A DNA stretch of 64,000 bases from Myxococcus flavus (GCF_050038885.1 NZ_CP143624.1:868001-932000), one strand, 5' to 3'; numbered from the stretch's first letter, positions 24,323-33,917 are shown. Notes: generated by a model from the letters alone, not told the origin. Made by a program: numbers and translations.

Positions 24323-26364
24323 GAGGCCCCCTCGCTCGCGGGACGCGGAAAGTAGGGCCCCGCTCCGGGAAACAGGGCGCGACGCAGGCCGACGAGGGCC
24401 ATGATGCCGTCGCGCTTGCGCGGCGTCGGTGGCGCCTCCGCGACGCGGCCAATCGCCTGGTCCAGCTCGCCCAGCAGCTCCGGCGCCGGTGGCTCCGCGC
24501 GGCCGGCGGAGCGCGCCTGGAAATGCCTCGAGACACCGCGCAGCAGGCGCTCGGCGGTGGCGCGGGCCTGGGGACTGGCGTGAGCCCGCAGCTGCTGGAG
24601 CTCGACGACATTCAGGCCGAGCCGCAAGTCACCGAGGGCGTCGGCCGCCTCGAGCGACTCGTCGCGCGCGAGCGCCAGCCTCGGCGAGAGAAGGCCCAGC
24701 CGGTCGAGCATGCGGCTCGTCCAGCCCTGGCGGTCCACCGGCGCCCCGGGCGTGGACAGCCCCGCGAGCTCCCGCCACCCGAGCCGCAGCAGCCGGTGCA
24801 CGCTCCAGTCCGCGCCGACGGAGCGGAAGAAGCGCGTCGCCATGGCCGCCGCGATGAAGCCACCCGCCTGGGCCAGCGAGCCGTTGATGAACTCCGCGAA
24901 GTCCGGGGTGAACGTCTCCTGCAGCCCCAGCGTGCCCAGCAGCCCGAGCATCGCGATGTTCGCGCGCCCCGCGTACCTTGGCTGCGCCATCAGTACGCCG
25001 ACGAGCAGCAGGACGGGGGCCAGCACCAGCGTGAGCATGGCGAAGTCGTCGATGGCCGGCAGCACGCCGAAGAGGTACAGGCCGCCCAGGGGGAACGACG
25101 CCAGCGTGAAGTACAGCGCGGAGAGGATGGCGGGGACGGGGTCGTCCTGGCTTGCGAAGAGGCAGCTATAGACGGCCGCCATCATCGCCGCGGCGCTTCC
25201 CTCCGGCCACGCGGTCGCAATCCAGAAGGCGCAGCAGCCGAGGATGGCGATGACGGCCGCGAACGACGACTGGAGCGCGAGCCGCCGGTCCCGGTGCAGC
25301 GGGCGCTGCGCACGGGCGCGCACCAGGGGCTCCAGTTGCTCCGGCACGGGGCGCGCCGGGTCCCGGATGAGGGCGCGGAGCTCCCGGCAGTCCTGGAGCG
25401 TGGCCACCAGCTCCTCCAGGCGCACGGCGAGGCTCGTGGTGACGAGCGCATCCCAGTCCGAGCGCGCGTCCAGCGGCGGTGCCAGCGCGGCGCAGGCCTC
25501 GCGCAGCCGCTGCGCCTCCGCGCGCGGTGTGTCCGGGCTCGCGCGGACCCAGGTGCCCAGCTCCTGGAGGAGCGCTTCCAACCGGGGCTCCAGCGGGCGG
25601 CCTCCGGACTGGAGGACGGAGAGCCGGTCCTCCACGCTGGAGAGGATGGGAAGCAGCAGGGCCATCCGGTCCTGCAGCGCGCGCACGGCGCGGGTCCTCG
25701 GACGCAGGGCCGACGTGTCGAACGGCAGGTGCGTGGAGAACAGGTGCAGCTCCGTGATGTCGGAGGCGAGCCTGCGCCGCTCTCGGGCTACCCGCGCGTC
25801 GCTCCGCCCCGCGAGCGCGTCGAGCGCCCAGCGCTGCGCGTCGCGCAGGAAGCCGTCGATGCGCGCCGTGAGCACCGGGCTCAGGGGACGCGGGAAGAAG
25901 ACGCTGTGCACCACGGTGGCACAGGTGATTCCGAGGGTGATTTCCTCCACGCGCGCGACGGCCGTGTCGAAGATGGCGGTGGGGACGGAGACGCTCGGGA
26001 AGCCGATGATGGCGGCGGTGTAGCCCCCGAGCATGAAGACGTAGCTGCGCGGCGTGCGGTCGAGCAGTGCGAAATACAGGCACAGCCCCACCCACAGCGC
26101 GAGCGCCAGGGACAGCAGCTCTGGCGATTGAACCAGCAGCGGAACGAGGACGAGCGCCATGCTCGCGCCAAGGAGGGTGCCAAGCACCCGGTACACGGCC
26201 TTCGAGCGGAGCGCGCCGGAGAGCGGCTGGCTCACGACGTAGACCGTGATCATGGCCCAGTAGGGACGAGGGAGGCCGAGACGCAGGGCAAGGTAGAGCG
26301 CGAGCATCGCCGCGACGAAGCTCTTGATGGAGAACATCCATTCCGCGCGGCCGGGTGTCTTCAT
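24319..26364 (-). CDS. FUSC-family inner membrane exporter (AaeB-like)
   Basis: The 681-residue protein has two blocks of membrane helices (about 10-165 and 350-510) each followed by a long helical cytoplasmic region, the FUSC/AaeB layout. Characteristic parts are PRPYWAMITVYVVSQP near the N-terminus and PEGSAAAMMAAVYSC before the second block. It probably exports aromatic acids or other organic anions with the downstream DUF1656 and HlyD proteins. The ATG at 26364 with GGAG just upstream was preferred to the longer open frame. Confidence 0.9.
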   Translation of the reverse strand: MKTPGRAEWMFSIKSFVAAMLALYLALRLGLPRPYWAMITVYVVSQPLSGALRSKAVYRVLGTLLGASMALVLVPLLVQSPELLSLALALWVGLCLYFALLDRTPRSYVFMLGGYTAAIIGFPSVSVPTAIFDTAVARVEEITLGITCATVVHSVFFPRPLSPVLTARIDGFLRDAQRWALDALAGRSDARVARERRRLASDITELHLFSTHLPFDTSALRPRTRAVRALQDRMALLLPILSSVEDRLSVLQSGGRPLEPRLEALLQELGTWVRASPDTPRAEAQRLREACAALAPPLDARSDWDALVTTSLAVRLEELVATLQDCRELRALIRDPARPVPEQLEPLVRARAQRPLHRDRRLALQSSFAAVIAILGCCAFWIATAWPEGSAAAMMAAVYSCLFASQDDPVPAILSALYFTLASFPLGGLYLFGVLPAIDDFAMLTLVLAPVLLLVGVLMAQPRYAGRANIAMLGLLGTLGLQETFTPDFAEFINGSLAQAGGFIAAAMATRFFRSVGADWSVHRLLRLGWRELAGLSTPGAPVDRQGWTSRMLDRLGLLSPRLALARDESLEAADALGDLRLGLNVVELQQLRAHASPQARATAERLLRGVSRHFQARSAGRAEPPAPELLGELDQAIGRVAEAPPTPRKRDGIMALVGLRRALFPGAGPYFPRPASEGAS

Positions 26365-26811
26365 CGCTCCATGTCGGGTGCGTCCGGTGTCCTGAAGATT
26401 GAAGGTGGGGGCCAGGACCCGGGATGCAAAGCGGCGCGTCCAAGTCCGCCTCTCTGCCCGGTGCACCTTCGCGAGCGAGCGGGAAGCCTCCGACTGACGG
26501 CGCCCTCAAACGGAATGGGAGCCCTGTTCGAGGGAGCGGACTGCTGCAAAGGACCGCTGGAGCGTGACGCGCGGGCTTCCAGACCACTGCGGGAGCACAG
26601 CGGCATCATGGCGCGTATCTGGTGGGGGGCGTCTTCAAGCAGGTGGAGACGGGCCTGCCATAGGGCGTCACGCTCGACCGGGTGCACCTGCGTCGGACGG
26701 GCGGCGAGCTTCCGTAGGCCGAGTACGCACAGGCGAGGAACCGACCGCTGAGGACTGCTCCTGACTCCGCGCTCGCCTCTCGAAGGCGGGACGGCTAGAA
26801 ACACTCCTTCC
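26365..26811. other. Divergent promoter region, no gene recognised
   Basis: This region of 447 bp separates the efflux operon from the rightward ABC transporter operon. Both promoters should lie here. I see no TPP or other riboswitch consensus upstream of the ABC genes. Confidence 0.5.
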
Positions 26812-27630
26812 ATGGCGCCTCCTGGCCTCTCTACCCCCTCTCCCCTGCCCTCCATTCCCGGAAGTGGGGGCGTATGTGTGAAGGTCGAGGGCCTGCGCCG
26901 CACCTTCCCAGGCAACCTCCCCGTGCTGTCGGGACTGGACCTGGACGTAGCGCCCGGTTCGTTCGTGGCGCTGCTCGGCCCCTCCGGATGCGGCAAGTCC
27001 ACGCTGTTGCGGCTGGTGGCCGGGCTGGACCGCGCCGAGGCCGGCCACATCTCCTTCACCCCGACGCTGGAGCGCACCCAGGGCGAGCGAGCCCCCATTG
27101 CCTACGTCTTCCAGGACGCGCACCTGCTGCCCTGGCGCTCGGTGCTGGACAACGCGGCGCTGCCGCTGGAGCTGACCGGCGTGTCGAAGCCGGAGCGGCA
27201 GGCCGCCGCGCGCGCCGTGCTCGAGCAGGTCGGGCTCGGTGACGCCACCGACCGCTATCCCGCGGAGCTGTCCGGCGGCATGCGCATGCGCGTGTCCCTG
27301 GCACGCGCGCTCGTCACGCACCCCCGGCTGCTGCTGCTGGACGAGCCCTTCGCCGCCCTGGACGAGCTGACGCGCGGCCGGCTGGATGATCAACTCCGCG
27401 CGCTGTGGCGCAGGCTGGGGATGACCGTGCTCTTCGTCACCCACTCCATCTCCGAAGCCGCGTACCTCGCCGAGCGGGCCGTGGTCCTGTCACGACGGCC
27501 CGCGCGCGTGGTGCTGGACCGGACGCTGGAGCTGCCAGTGGAGCGCAGCGCGTCCCTGCGCACCGAGGCGTCCTTCGCCCGCGAGTCCCGCCTGCTCAGC
27601 GAGGCCCTGGAACAAGGAGAGCGCTGGTGA
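26812..27630 (+). CDS. ABC transporter ATP-binding protein (nitrate/sulfonate/thiamine-precursor type)
   Basis: The 272-residue ATPase has Walker A GPSGCGKST (about 58-66), Q-loop FQDAHLLPWR, signature LSGGMRMRVSLARAL, Walker B LLLLDEPFAALDE and switch His in FVTHSI. LPWRS after the Q-loop is typical of SsuB/TauB/ThiZ-like ATPases. The first 20 residues are Pro/Ser-rich and may not be translated; a GTG at 26878 directly before the conserved domain is an alternative start. It overlaps the permease start by 4 bp. Confidence 0.92.
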   Translation: MAPPGLSTPSPLPSIPGSGGVCVKVEGLRRTFPGNLPVLSGLDLDVAPGSFVALLGPSGCGKSTLLRLVAGLDRAEAGHISFTPTLERTQGERAPIAYVFQDAHLLPWRSVLDNAALPLELTGVSKPERQAAARAVLEQVGLGDATDRYPAELSGGMRMRVSLARALVTHPRLLLLDEPFAALDELTRGRLDDQLRALWRRLGMTVLFVTHSISEAAYLAERAVVLSRRPARVVLDRTLELPVERSASLRTEASFARESRLLSEALEQGERW

Positions 27631-28409
27631 ACCGCTCAACCCTTCGCGCGGCGGTCCCCCCGCTGGTGGCGCTCGTCGTCCTCCTGTCCCTCTGGGAGAG
27701 CACGGTGCGCCTGCTGGAGGTTCCGCGCTGGCTGGTGCCGCCGCCCTCGGCCATTGGTGCCGCGGGAGCCCAGGAGGCGTCGTCGCTCCTCGGCGCTGCG
27801 GTCACCACGGGCCGCTCCGCCCTGGTGGGCTTCGGGTTGAGCGCGGTCCTGGGGGTGCTCGTGGCCATCCTCCTGGCCTCCTCGCGGATGGTGGAGCGCG
27901 CCCTCTACCCCTACACCCTCTTCCTGCAGACAGTGCCCATCGTGGCCATCGCTCCCCTGCTGGTGCTGTGGTTCGGCCCGGGGCCCCGCGCCGTCGCGGT
28001 GTCGTCCTTCATCGTGTCTCTCTTCCCGGTCATCGCCAACACGCTCACCGGGCTGCGCTCGGTGGAGCCGTCGCTCCGGGACATGTTCCGCCTCTACGGC
28101 GCGCGGCGGCTCGCCACGCTGTGGAAGCTGGAGCTCCCCGCGGCGATGCCCCACCTGTTCACGGGGCTGCGCATCGCCTCGGGCCTGTCCGTCATCGGCG
28201 CCATCGTCGGTGAGTTCGTCGCCGGCTTCTCCGAGGGCACCGCGGGGCTGGGAATCCTCGTCCTGGGCGCGTACCGTCAGCTGCGCACGGATCTGCTGTT
28301 CGCCGCGGTGCTGGCGGCCTCGGGGCTGGGCCTGGTGTTGTTCGGCGCGGTGAGCCTCACCGGTGCCCGGCTGCTGCGGCGCTGGCACCCCTCGGCGCAG
28401 GGGACATGA
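27627..28409 (+). CDS. ABC transporter permease (BPD_transp_1, SsuC/ThiX type)
   Basis: The 260-residue inner membrane permease has about six helices and the EAA-type loop around LRDMFRLYGARRLATLWKLE followed by LPAAMPHLFTGLRI. It forms the channel for the adjacent ATPase and binding protein. The start is GTG at 27627, overlapping the ATPase stop (GTGA), with GGAGAG upstream. The longer open frame in this register overlaps the ATPase and was rejected. Confidence 0.92.
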   Translation: MNRSTLRAAVPPLVALVVLLSLWESTVRLLEVPRWLVPPPSAIGAAGAQEASSLLGAAVTTGRSALVGFGLSAVLGVLVAILLASSRMVERALYPYTLFLQTVPIVAIAPLLVLWFGPGPRAVAVSSFIVSLFPVIANTLTGLRSVEPSLRDMFRLYGARRLATLWKLELPAAMPHLFTGLRIASGLSVIGAIVGEFVAGFSEGTAGLGILVLGAYRQLRTDLLFAAVLAASGLGLVLFGAVSLTGARLLRRWHPSAQGT

Positions 28410-28431
28410 ATCGCTTGGGAAGGAGCTGAAC

Positions 28432-29448
28432 GTGAGCGGACGCCTCTTGAGACTGTTGGGTTGCGCGGTGCTACTCGTGGCCGCGGGCGCCTGCTCGCGC
28501 CAGAAGGAGGAGCCCAAGCAGGGCGCCCAGGCCGCCCCGAAAGCCAGCGCCGCCCCCGCCAAGGTGAAGCTGGCGCTCAACTGGGTGCCGGAGCCCGAGT
28601 TCGGCGGCTTCTATGCGGCGCGGGAGTCGGGGGCCTTCGCCCGCCATGGGCTCGAGGTGGACATCCTCGGTGGCGGAGCGGGCGCCCCCGTGCCGCAGAT
28701 GGTGGCCACCGGCCAGGCGGAGTTCGGCATCAGCGGCGCCGACGAGCTCCTCATCGCGCGAGCCCGGGGCCTGGACGTGCTTCCGCTGTTCGCGGTGTAC
28801 CAGACCTCGCCGCACGCCATCATGGCCCACGCCTCTCGGGGGGCGAAGAACATCGCGGACGTGCTGTCCTCGGGCACGGTGGCGCTGGAGCCGGGCCTCT
28901 CCTACGTGGCCTTCCTCAAGAAGAAGTACAGCTTCGACAAGGTGAAGGTGGTGCCCTACGACGGGGGCGTCGCGCGCTTCCTGGCGGACCCGAACTTCGC
29001 CCAGCAATGCTTCGTCACCGCCGAGCCCATCGCCGCGAAGCGGCAGGGCGCCACGCCGGCGGTGTTCATGGTGGCCGACGAGGGCTTCAACCCGTACCTC
29101 GCCGTGGTCATCACCCGGCGCCAGTACTGGAAGGAGCAGCCCGAGCGGGTGAAGGCCTTCGTGGCGGCGGTGCGAGAGGGGTGGCGGGCCTACCTCGACA
29201 ACGCGGGGCCCACCAACGCGGTGATGGGCAAGCTGAACGCGACGATGGACGCGGAGACGTTCGCGGCGGGGGCCGAGGCGCAGAAGCCGCTCATCGAGAC
29301 GGAGGAGACGCGGGCCCGAGGACTGGGCACGATGAACCGCGAGCGGTGGGAGCAGCTGGCCCAGCAGCTCGTGGAGCTGGGCCTCATCGAGAAGGCGCCC
29401 TCCTCGGACGCTTTCCTGCTGCCGGAGTTCACCGGCTCACGCGACTGA
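28432..29448 (+). CDS. ABC substrate-binding lipoprotein, NMT1/THI5-like
   Basis: The 338-residue lipoprotein has a signal and lipobox AAGAC (Cys near residue 19), then the NMT1/THI5 fold with LNWVPEPEFGGFYAA, ESGAFARHGLEVDI and the ligand loop GISGADELLIARARG. These match binding proteins for pyrimidine thiamine precursors, riboflavin or sulfonates. The start is GTG with AAGGAG 6 bp upstream. It is the third gene of the ABC operon. The substrate cannot be settled: the NW.P.PE..G.Y.A motif favours a thiamine-precursor-like ligand, but no thiamine gene or TPP riboswitch is near. Confidence 0.85.
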   Translation: MSGRLLRLLGCAVLLVAAGACSRQKEEPKQGAQAAPKASAAPAKVKLALNWVPEPEFGGFYAARESGAFARHGLEVDILGGGAGAPVPQMVATGQAEFGISGADELLIARARGLDVLPLFAVYQTSPHAIMAHASRGAKNIADVLSSGTVALEPGLSYVAFLKKKYSFDKVKVVPYDGGVARFLADPNFAQQCFVTAEPIAAKRQGATPAVFMVADEGFNPYLAVVITRRQYWKEQPERVKAFVAAVREGWRAYLDNAGPTNAVMGKLNATMDAETFAAGAEAQKPLIETEETRARGLGTMNRERWEQLAQQLVELGLIEKAPSSDAFLLPEFTGSRD

Positions 29449-30141
29449 TTACTGCTGGGTGATGAGCTCCACGTACTCATCCGCGGAGATGGAGTTCCTC
29501 CACTTGGAGGAGAACCCCAACGCGTGCTGCGGGTTCACCACGCGGGGCGCGGCCGTCTTCGCCACGTCCAGGCGGGTGATTTCGTTCTGGAACAGGTCCA
29601 GGACCAGGCCGAACTGCTTCGCGGTGAGGTAGGCCCGGTTCATCACCTTCTCCACCATGTCCTCTCGCGTCAGCTCGTTGCGAGTGCTCTTGAGGGACTG
29701 CAGGAACCCGCGGAAGGTCTCCGCGTCCATCGCGTAGTGGCCGTGTCGCTGCATGGTGCAGCCCGGATCCTGGTTCGTTCCGCAGTCGCGGTAGGCGGGC
29801 TCGGGGGCGTATCCGACGTGCTGGACGGGGACCTCGCGCGGCGCGACTTCCTCGCGATGCTCACGGCGCTCCCTGCGCTCATGCCGCTCCCTGCGCTCAT
29901 GCCGCTCGTGTGACGGAGGCGCTCCGGTCCCCGACACCTTGAGCTCCATGTGGGCGCCACCACCGCGAATCTCCATGTTGACGTTCGCTGCATCACCATC
30001 GGGCGACTCGCCCTCCACGGTAATGCGGGTCGACGGCATGGCCATGTCATCGGCCTGGATGCTCATTCCGACGTTTTGCGCGAAGGCATAGGAAACGGTG
30101 AACAGGGATGAGGCAAGCACTGCGCGAGCAATCGAGTTCAT
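29449..30141 (-). CDS. Exported DUF4476-domain protein with His-Glu-Arg repeats
   Basis: The 230-residue protein has a signal peptide (MNSIARAVLASSLF...AFA), an acidic N-terminal domain, a low-complexity block of about 20 residues built from His-Glu-Arg-Arg units (coded by an 18-bp DNA repeat near 29868-29910), then a C-terminal DUF4476 domain (FLQSLKSTRNELTREDMVEK ... ADEYVELI). DUF4476 proteins are common and poorly characterised in myxobacteria. It converges on the ABC operon with no base between the two stop codons. Confidence 0.8.
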   Translation of the reverse strand: MNSIARAVLASSLFTVSYAFAQNVGMSIQADDMAMPSTRITVEGESPDGDAANVNMEIRGGGAHMELKVSGTGAPPSHERHERRERHERRERREHREEVAPREVPVQHVGYAPEPAYRDCGTNQDPGCTMQRHGHYAMDAETFRGFLQSLKSTRNELTREDMVEKVMNRAYLTAKQFGLVLDLFQNEITRLDVAKTAAPRVVNPQHALGFSSKWRNSISADEYVELITQQ

Positions 30142-30276
30142 GGCGCTTTTCTTTCTGGATGAGAGGCCGGTGGGCAGCGCCAGGTCGTACGCCGCCATGT
30201 TCATGCCGTCCTCCCCCTGAGTCTGGGGGACACGGATGTCCCCCCTTGACTGAGGGAGACAGGCCGGACGGCGCCG

Positions 30277-30471
30277 TTGCATGAAATCGACCTGAGCCCC
30301 TTCGAAACGAAGTTCGCCGATGCTCGCGGCATCCTGGCGTTCCAGGCAGCGCGGTGCTCGAAATCTGGTACGGCGAGCGTGGGACCAGAATCGGACGAGG
30401 GCCAGCGGCTCCTGAGGGAGCTCGCCCAGTCCATCACGGCCGAGCTCTCACACGCGGCCTGGTACCGGTAG
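30277..30471 (+). CDS. Possible short ORF or gene remnant
   Basis: The 64-codon frame from a TTG has the strong G/C third-position bias of host genes, especially in its second half (DEGQRLLRELAQSITAELSH). There is no clear RBS and no recognised family. It lies between two divergently transcribed genes and could be the tail of a decayed gene. Confidence 0.28.
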   Translation: MHEIDLSPFETKFADARGILAFQAARCSKSGTASVGPESDEGQRLLRELAQSITAELSHAAWYR

Positions 30472-30618
30472 CCGCGGAGCCCACCTGCCCACGGAATCCG
30501 GGCAAGCTCAAGGCCCGTCGCGCTGGCGACGAGGCCCCGGACATCGGTCGCCTTCAGACGGCGCCTCCGACTCCCACTATACTGGGAACCTCGTCGGGCG
30601 AACCGTGGAGAGGTCAGC

Positions 30619-31686
30619 GTGTCGGTAACCAGGACTGTGCGGTGGGCCGTGAAGGAAGCGCCCGTGGTCCCCACGGGCCGTGCCCTGCAGTGCGCATGGC
30701 TCGCATGTGTGCTCCTCCTCGCGAATGCATCAGCGGCGCAGTCGATGGAGGACCGGGCCTACATCGGCATCACCACCGCACGGGGAACCCGGATTGGCAC
30801 GCAGGGCGGGCGGCTGGACGACCGCCAGCAGCTGGATTTGCGCCTGCCCCTCCCGCCCGTCTTCCTGGGGCGGACGGTGCTGGTGCCCTCGCTGGGCTAT
30901 GAGACGCGCTGGATGGGACTGGAGCAGCGCGGCCCACTCGCGAACGTGTCCGAGGAAGACCTGGGCCGGCGATTCCATCGCTTCAACCTGGGGCTCACGC
31001 TGATTCGTCCACTGGCGCCCCGGTGGATGCTGCTCTCGGGGGTGTCCGCGAACACGCACACGGACTTCAAGAGCGCGCTCGACTTCGGCCTGGATACGAC
31101 GTGGGTGGGCTTCGCCATGGCGAACTACCTGATTGGCGGAGACCCGGGCGTGCGACTGACCTTCGGGCTTGTCGCGCTGTATCCATTCGACGTCACCCCC
31201 ATCATCCCCATGATGGCCTTCACGTATCGCAAGGGCCCGTACATCCTGGAACTGGGCCTGCCACGGCTCACCGCGATGCTCAAGGTGGGCGAGGGCCTGG
31301 AGTTGGGCCTCAGCGGCATGTTCGATCAGCAGGTCTTCCGCCCCCGCCTCCCGGAGGGCGGACAACAACTCAATGCGCGCTACGTGAGGGAGACGGCGCT
31401 GCGTGTCGGGCCCACGGTGAATGCCCGCCTGGGCGGCGGCAGTCTCTGGCTGAGCACGTCCCTGGGGTTCGACTTCCTGAACGACTACACACTGCTCGAC
31501 CGGAACCGGGACCGGCTGGAGCTGGGAAGTCACCAGTCCACGGGCCCGGCGCCCTACCTGCGGGTGTCGCTCGGGTGGCGTCCACCGAAGCGGGCTGCGG
31601 CGTCCACGCGACGGACGACATCGCCGGCGGGAAGCCCTCCCGCCTTTCAGGAGCGGCGCCCCCAGAGCGGTGAGCCTCCGCGATAA
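30619..31686 (+). CDS. Outer membrane beta-barrel-like protein (DUF6268 type)
   Basis: The 355-residue protein has an N-terminal signal (hydrophobic ACVLLLANASA ending near residue 40). A series of amphipathic strands follows (LVPSLGYETRWMGL, HRFNLGLTLIRPL, RLTFGLVALYPF, ILELGLPRLTAML, APYLRVSLGWRPP), as in porin-like barrels of the DUF6268 group. The Ser/Thr/Arg/Pro-rich C-terminal tail after the last strand is unusual, since barrels normally end in an aromatic residue. The GTG start is preceded by GGAGAGG. It stands alone; a structural or channel role is inferred. Confidence 0.65.
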   Translation: MSVTRTVRWAVKEAPVVPTGRALQCAWLACVLLLANASAAQSMEDRAYIGITTARGTRIGTQGGRLDDRQQLDLRLPLPPVFLGRTVLVPSLGYETRWMGLEQRGPLANVSEEDLGRRFHRFNLGLTLIRPLAPRWMLLSGVSANTHTDFKSALDFGLDTTWVGFAMANYLIGGDPGVRLTFGLVALYPFDVTPIIPMMAFTYRKGPYILELGLPRLTAMLKVGEGLELGLSGMFDQQVFRPRLPEGGQQLNARYVRETALRVGPTVNARLGGGSLWLSTSLGFDFLNDYTLLDRNRDRLELGSHQSTGPAPYLRVSLGWRPPKRAAASTRRTTSPAGSPPAFQERRPQSGEPPR

Positions 31687-31804
31687 TGCCTCGGCGCCGT
31701 TGCGAGGTCCTGCCCGGCAACGATGACGGCGCTCGTCACCTGCGCGCCCCGTCTCCTGCGCCGAAGCCACCACCGCGCCTGCGTGGCGCTCCGCCCGCGA
31801 GGCC

Positions 31805-33349
31805 TCAGTAATTCCAGGCGACGCAGTCGGTGGTCGTTCGGGTGACGAACTCCGCCAGCGTCCGCATGTTCCTGACGAACGTGGCCGTGTCCAGGTAGTC
31901 GCCGGGCGTCGCGCCGCTTCGAGGGCCACCCGGACTGTACGTCGTGAGCCACTTCTCGTTGTTCACGGCCGCGTCCACGGCCTGGGCCGTGTCGGCGCGG
32001 AGCTGGTGGCACGAGCGCTTCATCGCGCTCGTATCACTCGCCAGGCGGTCGTACTCCGCGCGAATCGCGGCGAGCTGCGATGGGACCTCCCACGCGTAGT
32101 TCTGGTAGGTCGGCGGGGCGGCGGAGAACCGGACCGGATAGCCGCCGGGCCTCACGGTGTAGAAGCCGATGTTCGATGGCGCGGTGTCATCGAGCTCGAT
32201 GAAGCGGTTGATGAGCGTGTCGTTCGCGAAGTCGACGTCTTCGAGGTACGCGAGCGCCGTCCCGACCGCGTCGCGGTTCGCCGCGGCGCTGGGGTCGAGT
32301 TGATAAAGGCGAAGCAACGCCCACATGACGTCCTGGCTCTCCTGCCCCGCGATCGCCGGCGCCTCCCAGTTGCGCGCCCAGCGTGGCTGCATCTGGATGT
32401 CGTACTGCTGCGCCCAGGCAGGCTGGGGCTGTGGCATCTGCGCCCGACGCAGGAAGTCGCCGAAGGCGGTGAGCATGGACTGATAGGTCGCGGCCCGTGC
32501 CGGGTAGACCTCCCTTGCCCAGTACAGCATCTCCACGAAGGCCGTCGCGAGGTTGTCGTTCAGCGTCGGGTCGTCCCAGTATTCGGTGGTGTAGGCGTTC
32601 GCGTAGCAGTGGGCGAGGCCACACGAGGTCCCCACCGAAGGCGGATAGCTCGCGGAAATCGCCGGCCGCGCGGCGACGGGACCGGCGAACCCCTGGGGGA
32701 AACCACCATGCGTCGGGAACTGTGAGGCCTCTACCCTCGCGAGGGCATACGAGGACGCCTCGGAGATGGCCGCGTTCGCGAAGCCGAGGAGCTGGTCGGT
32801 GCGCATCATCGCGATGAGCGCGTTCTGGGTGACCTGGTCGTCGTAGACCGACATCGTGCAGCCGCCGCACCCGCAGCTTGCTGTCGTATTCCGGTAGCAC
32901 GCCCTGAGGATCGGCGTGGGCTTGAAGTCCGCGTACAGCCGCCAGCCACCGGACTTGATCTGCCCGTGGCGCAGCGCCATCGCCGCGTCCAGTGCGTAGG
33001 TCTTGAGCGCGGGGGTGGCCGGGTCGGCGAGCGCGGCTTCGACGAAGGCAATCACCACGTCGGGGGTCCCCGGCGATTGGATCATGATCTGATCTTCGTC
33101 CAGCTGGATGTCGCCCCAGCGCTCACTCAAGTCGTTGGCGTTGTGATGCCACGCATAGCCGCCGTGGCGCGCGACCTGGTCGTGAAAGTACTTCGCCGCG
33201 TTCCGCATCCGGCCGAGCGCCTTCGCGCGAAGCGGCGTCACGGCCTCCTGGGTGGACTGGCCCAGTTCACTCTCCAAGTCCACGTCCGCAGGGATGCAGG
33301 CCAGTACCGAGAGAACAGGGACGAGAACCCGCACCATTCTATTTTTCAT
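31805..33349 (-). CDS. Secreted lipoprotein, pectate-lyase-like alpha/alpha fold
   Basis: The 514-residue protein has a lipoprotein signal (VLSVLAC, Cys near residue 14). The body is helical with repeated Gly- and Trp-rich segments (GGYAWHHNAND, PGTPDVVIAFVEAAL, QIKSGGWRLYADF, THGGFPQGF, WAREVYPARAATY), resembling PL10-type alpha/alpha-barrel pectate lyases or related glycan-processing barrels. Paired Cys (CGCGGC) are unusual. I cannot identify the catalytic Arg/Asp with confidence. Two starts are possible (33349 or 33337); neither has a strong RBS. A role in extracellular polysaccharide breakdown is inferred. Confidence 0.5.
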   Translation of the reverse strand: MKNRMVRVLVPVLSVLACIPADVDLESELGQSTQEAVTPLRAKALGRMRNAAKYFHDQVARHGGYAWHHNANDLSERWGDIQLDEDQIMIQSPGTPDVVIAFVEAALADPATPALKTYALDAAMALRHGQIKSGGWRLYADFKPTPILRACYRNTTASCGCGGCTMSVYDDQVTQNALIAMMRTDQLLGFANAAISEASSYALARVEASQFPTHGGFPQGFAGPVAARPAISASYPPSVGTSCGLAHCYANAYTTEYWDDPTLNDNLATAFVEMLYWAREVYPARAATYQSMLTAFGDFLRRAQMPQPQPAWAQQYDIQMQPRWARNWEAPAIAGQESQDVMWALLRLYQLDPSAAANRDAVGTALAYLEDVDFANDTLINRFIELDDTAPSNIGFYTVRPGGYPVRFSAAPPTYQNYAWEVPSQLAAIRAEYDRLASDTSAMKRSCHQLRADTAQAVDAAVNNEKWLTTYSPGGPRSGATPGDYLDTATFVRNMRTLAEFVTRTTTDCVAWNY

Positions 33350-33557
33350 GAAATAGGCGACTAGCACGACTTACCCGTCCGCTGGAACTTCGCTTCGAGC
33401 CATGGGAGTGGCGAGGCGAGTCCCGAAGTCAGGCAATCGCTGCGGCGCGCCAGCAGGTTCTGTGTCACGCCTCGCCGGGTGGAAGCAGCGGAGGAATCAC
33501 TTCTGCTCGAGCGACGGATGGGGGACGCTCTGGCGCTCCCCACGAACGGAGTCTGTG

Positions 33558-33917
33558 ATGGCGTACATGCTGTTGATCATGGAGGAGGGCAGGCGCAAAC
33601 GGAGCCGGACGCCCGAGGAAGGGCGCCGCGAGATGGAGCGGATGGTCGGCTTCGTCGAGGACCTCAAGGCCCGCGGGATATGGAAGGGCAGCGACTCGCT
33701 CCGGTCCGTTTCGGAGGGGGTGCGGATCGAGGTCCGCGGCGGCCAGCGCACCCTCCGCGATGGCCCGTTCGCCGAATCCAAGGAGATTGTCGGAGGCTAC
33801 GTCCTCTTCGACTGCCCTACCCGGGAAGAGGCGCTCAAGATCGCCAGCGAGTGTCCCGCGGCCGAGTGGTCGACAGTCGAGCTGCGTGAAATCGGCGTCT
33901 GTTACGAGGAAGAGTGA
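33558..33917 (+). CDS. YCII-related domain protein
   Basis: The 119-residue ferredoxin-like-fold protein has the YCII/DGPF signature: MAYMLLIMEEG at the start, LRDGPFAESKEIVGGYVLFDCPTREEAL in the middle and a final strand VELREI. Such proteins are often coded next to ECF sigma factors; none is adjacent here. GGAG lies 8 bp before the ATG. The function is unknown; DGPF proteins are thought to be small enzymes or ligand binders. Confidence 0.85.
   Translation: MAYMLLIMEEGRRKRSRTPEEGRREMERMVGFVEDLKARGIWKGSDSLRSVSEGVRIEVRGGQRTLRDGPFAESKEIVGGYVLFDCPTREEALKIASECPAAEWSTVELREIGVCYEEE

Noticed and set aside
24523..26751. A 742-codon plus-strand frame over the FUSC gene
   Set aside because: The FUSC gene has membrane helices and operon partners. 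The plus-strand product is Arg/Gly/Glu-rich low-complexity and has no RBS.
26700..26811. TPP riboswitch upstream of the THI5-like transporter
   Set aside because: The conserved CTGAGA and related THI-box blocks are not found.
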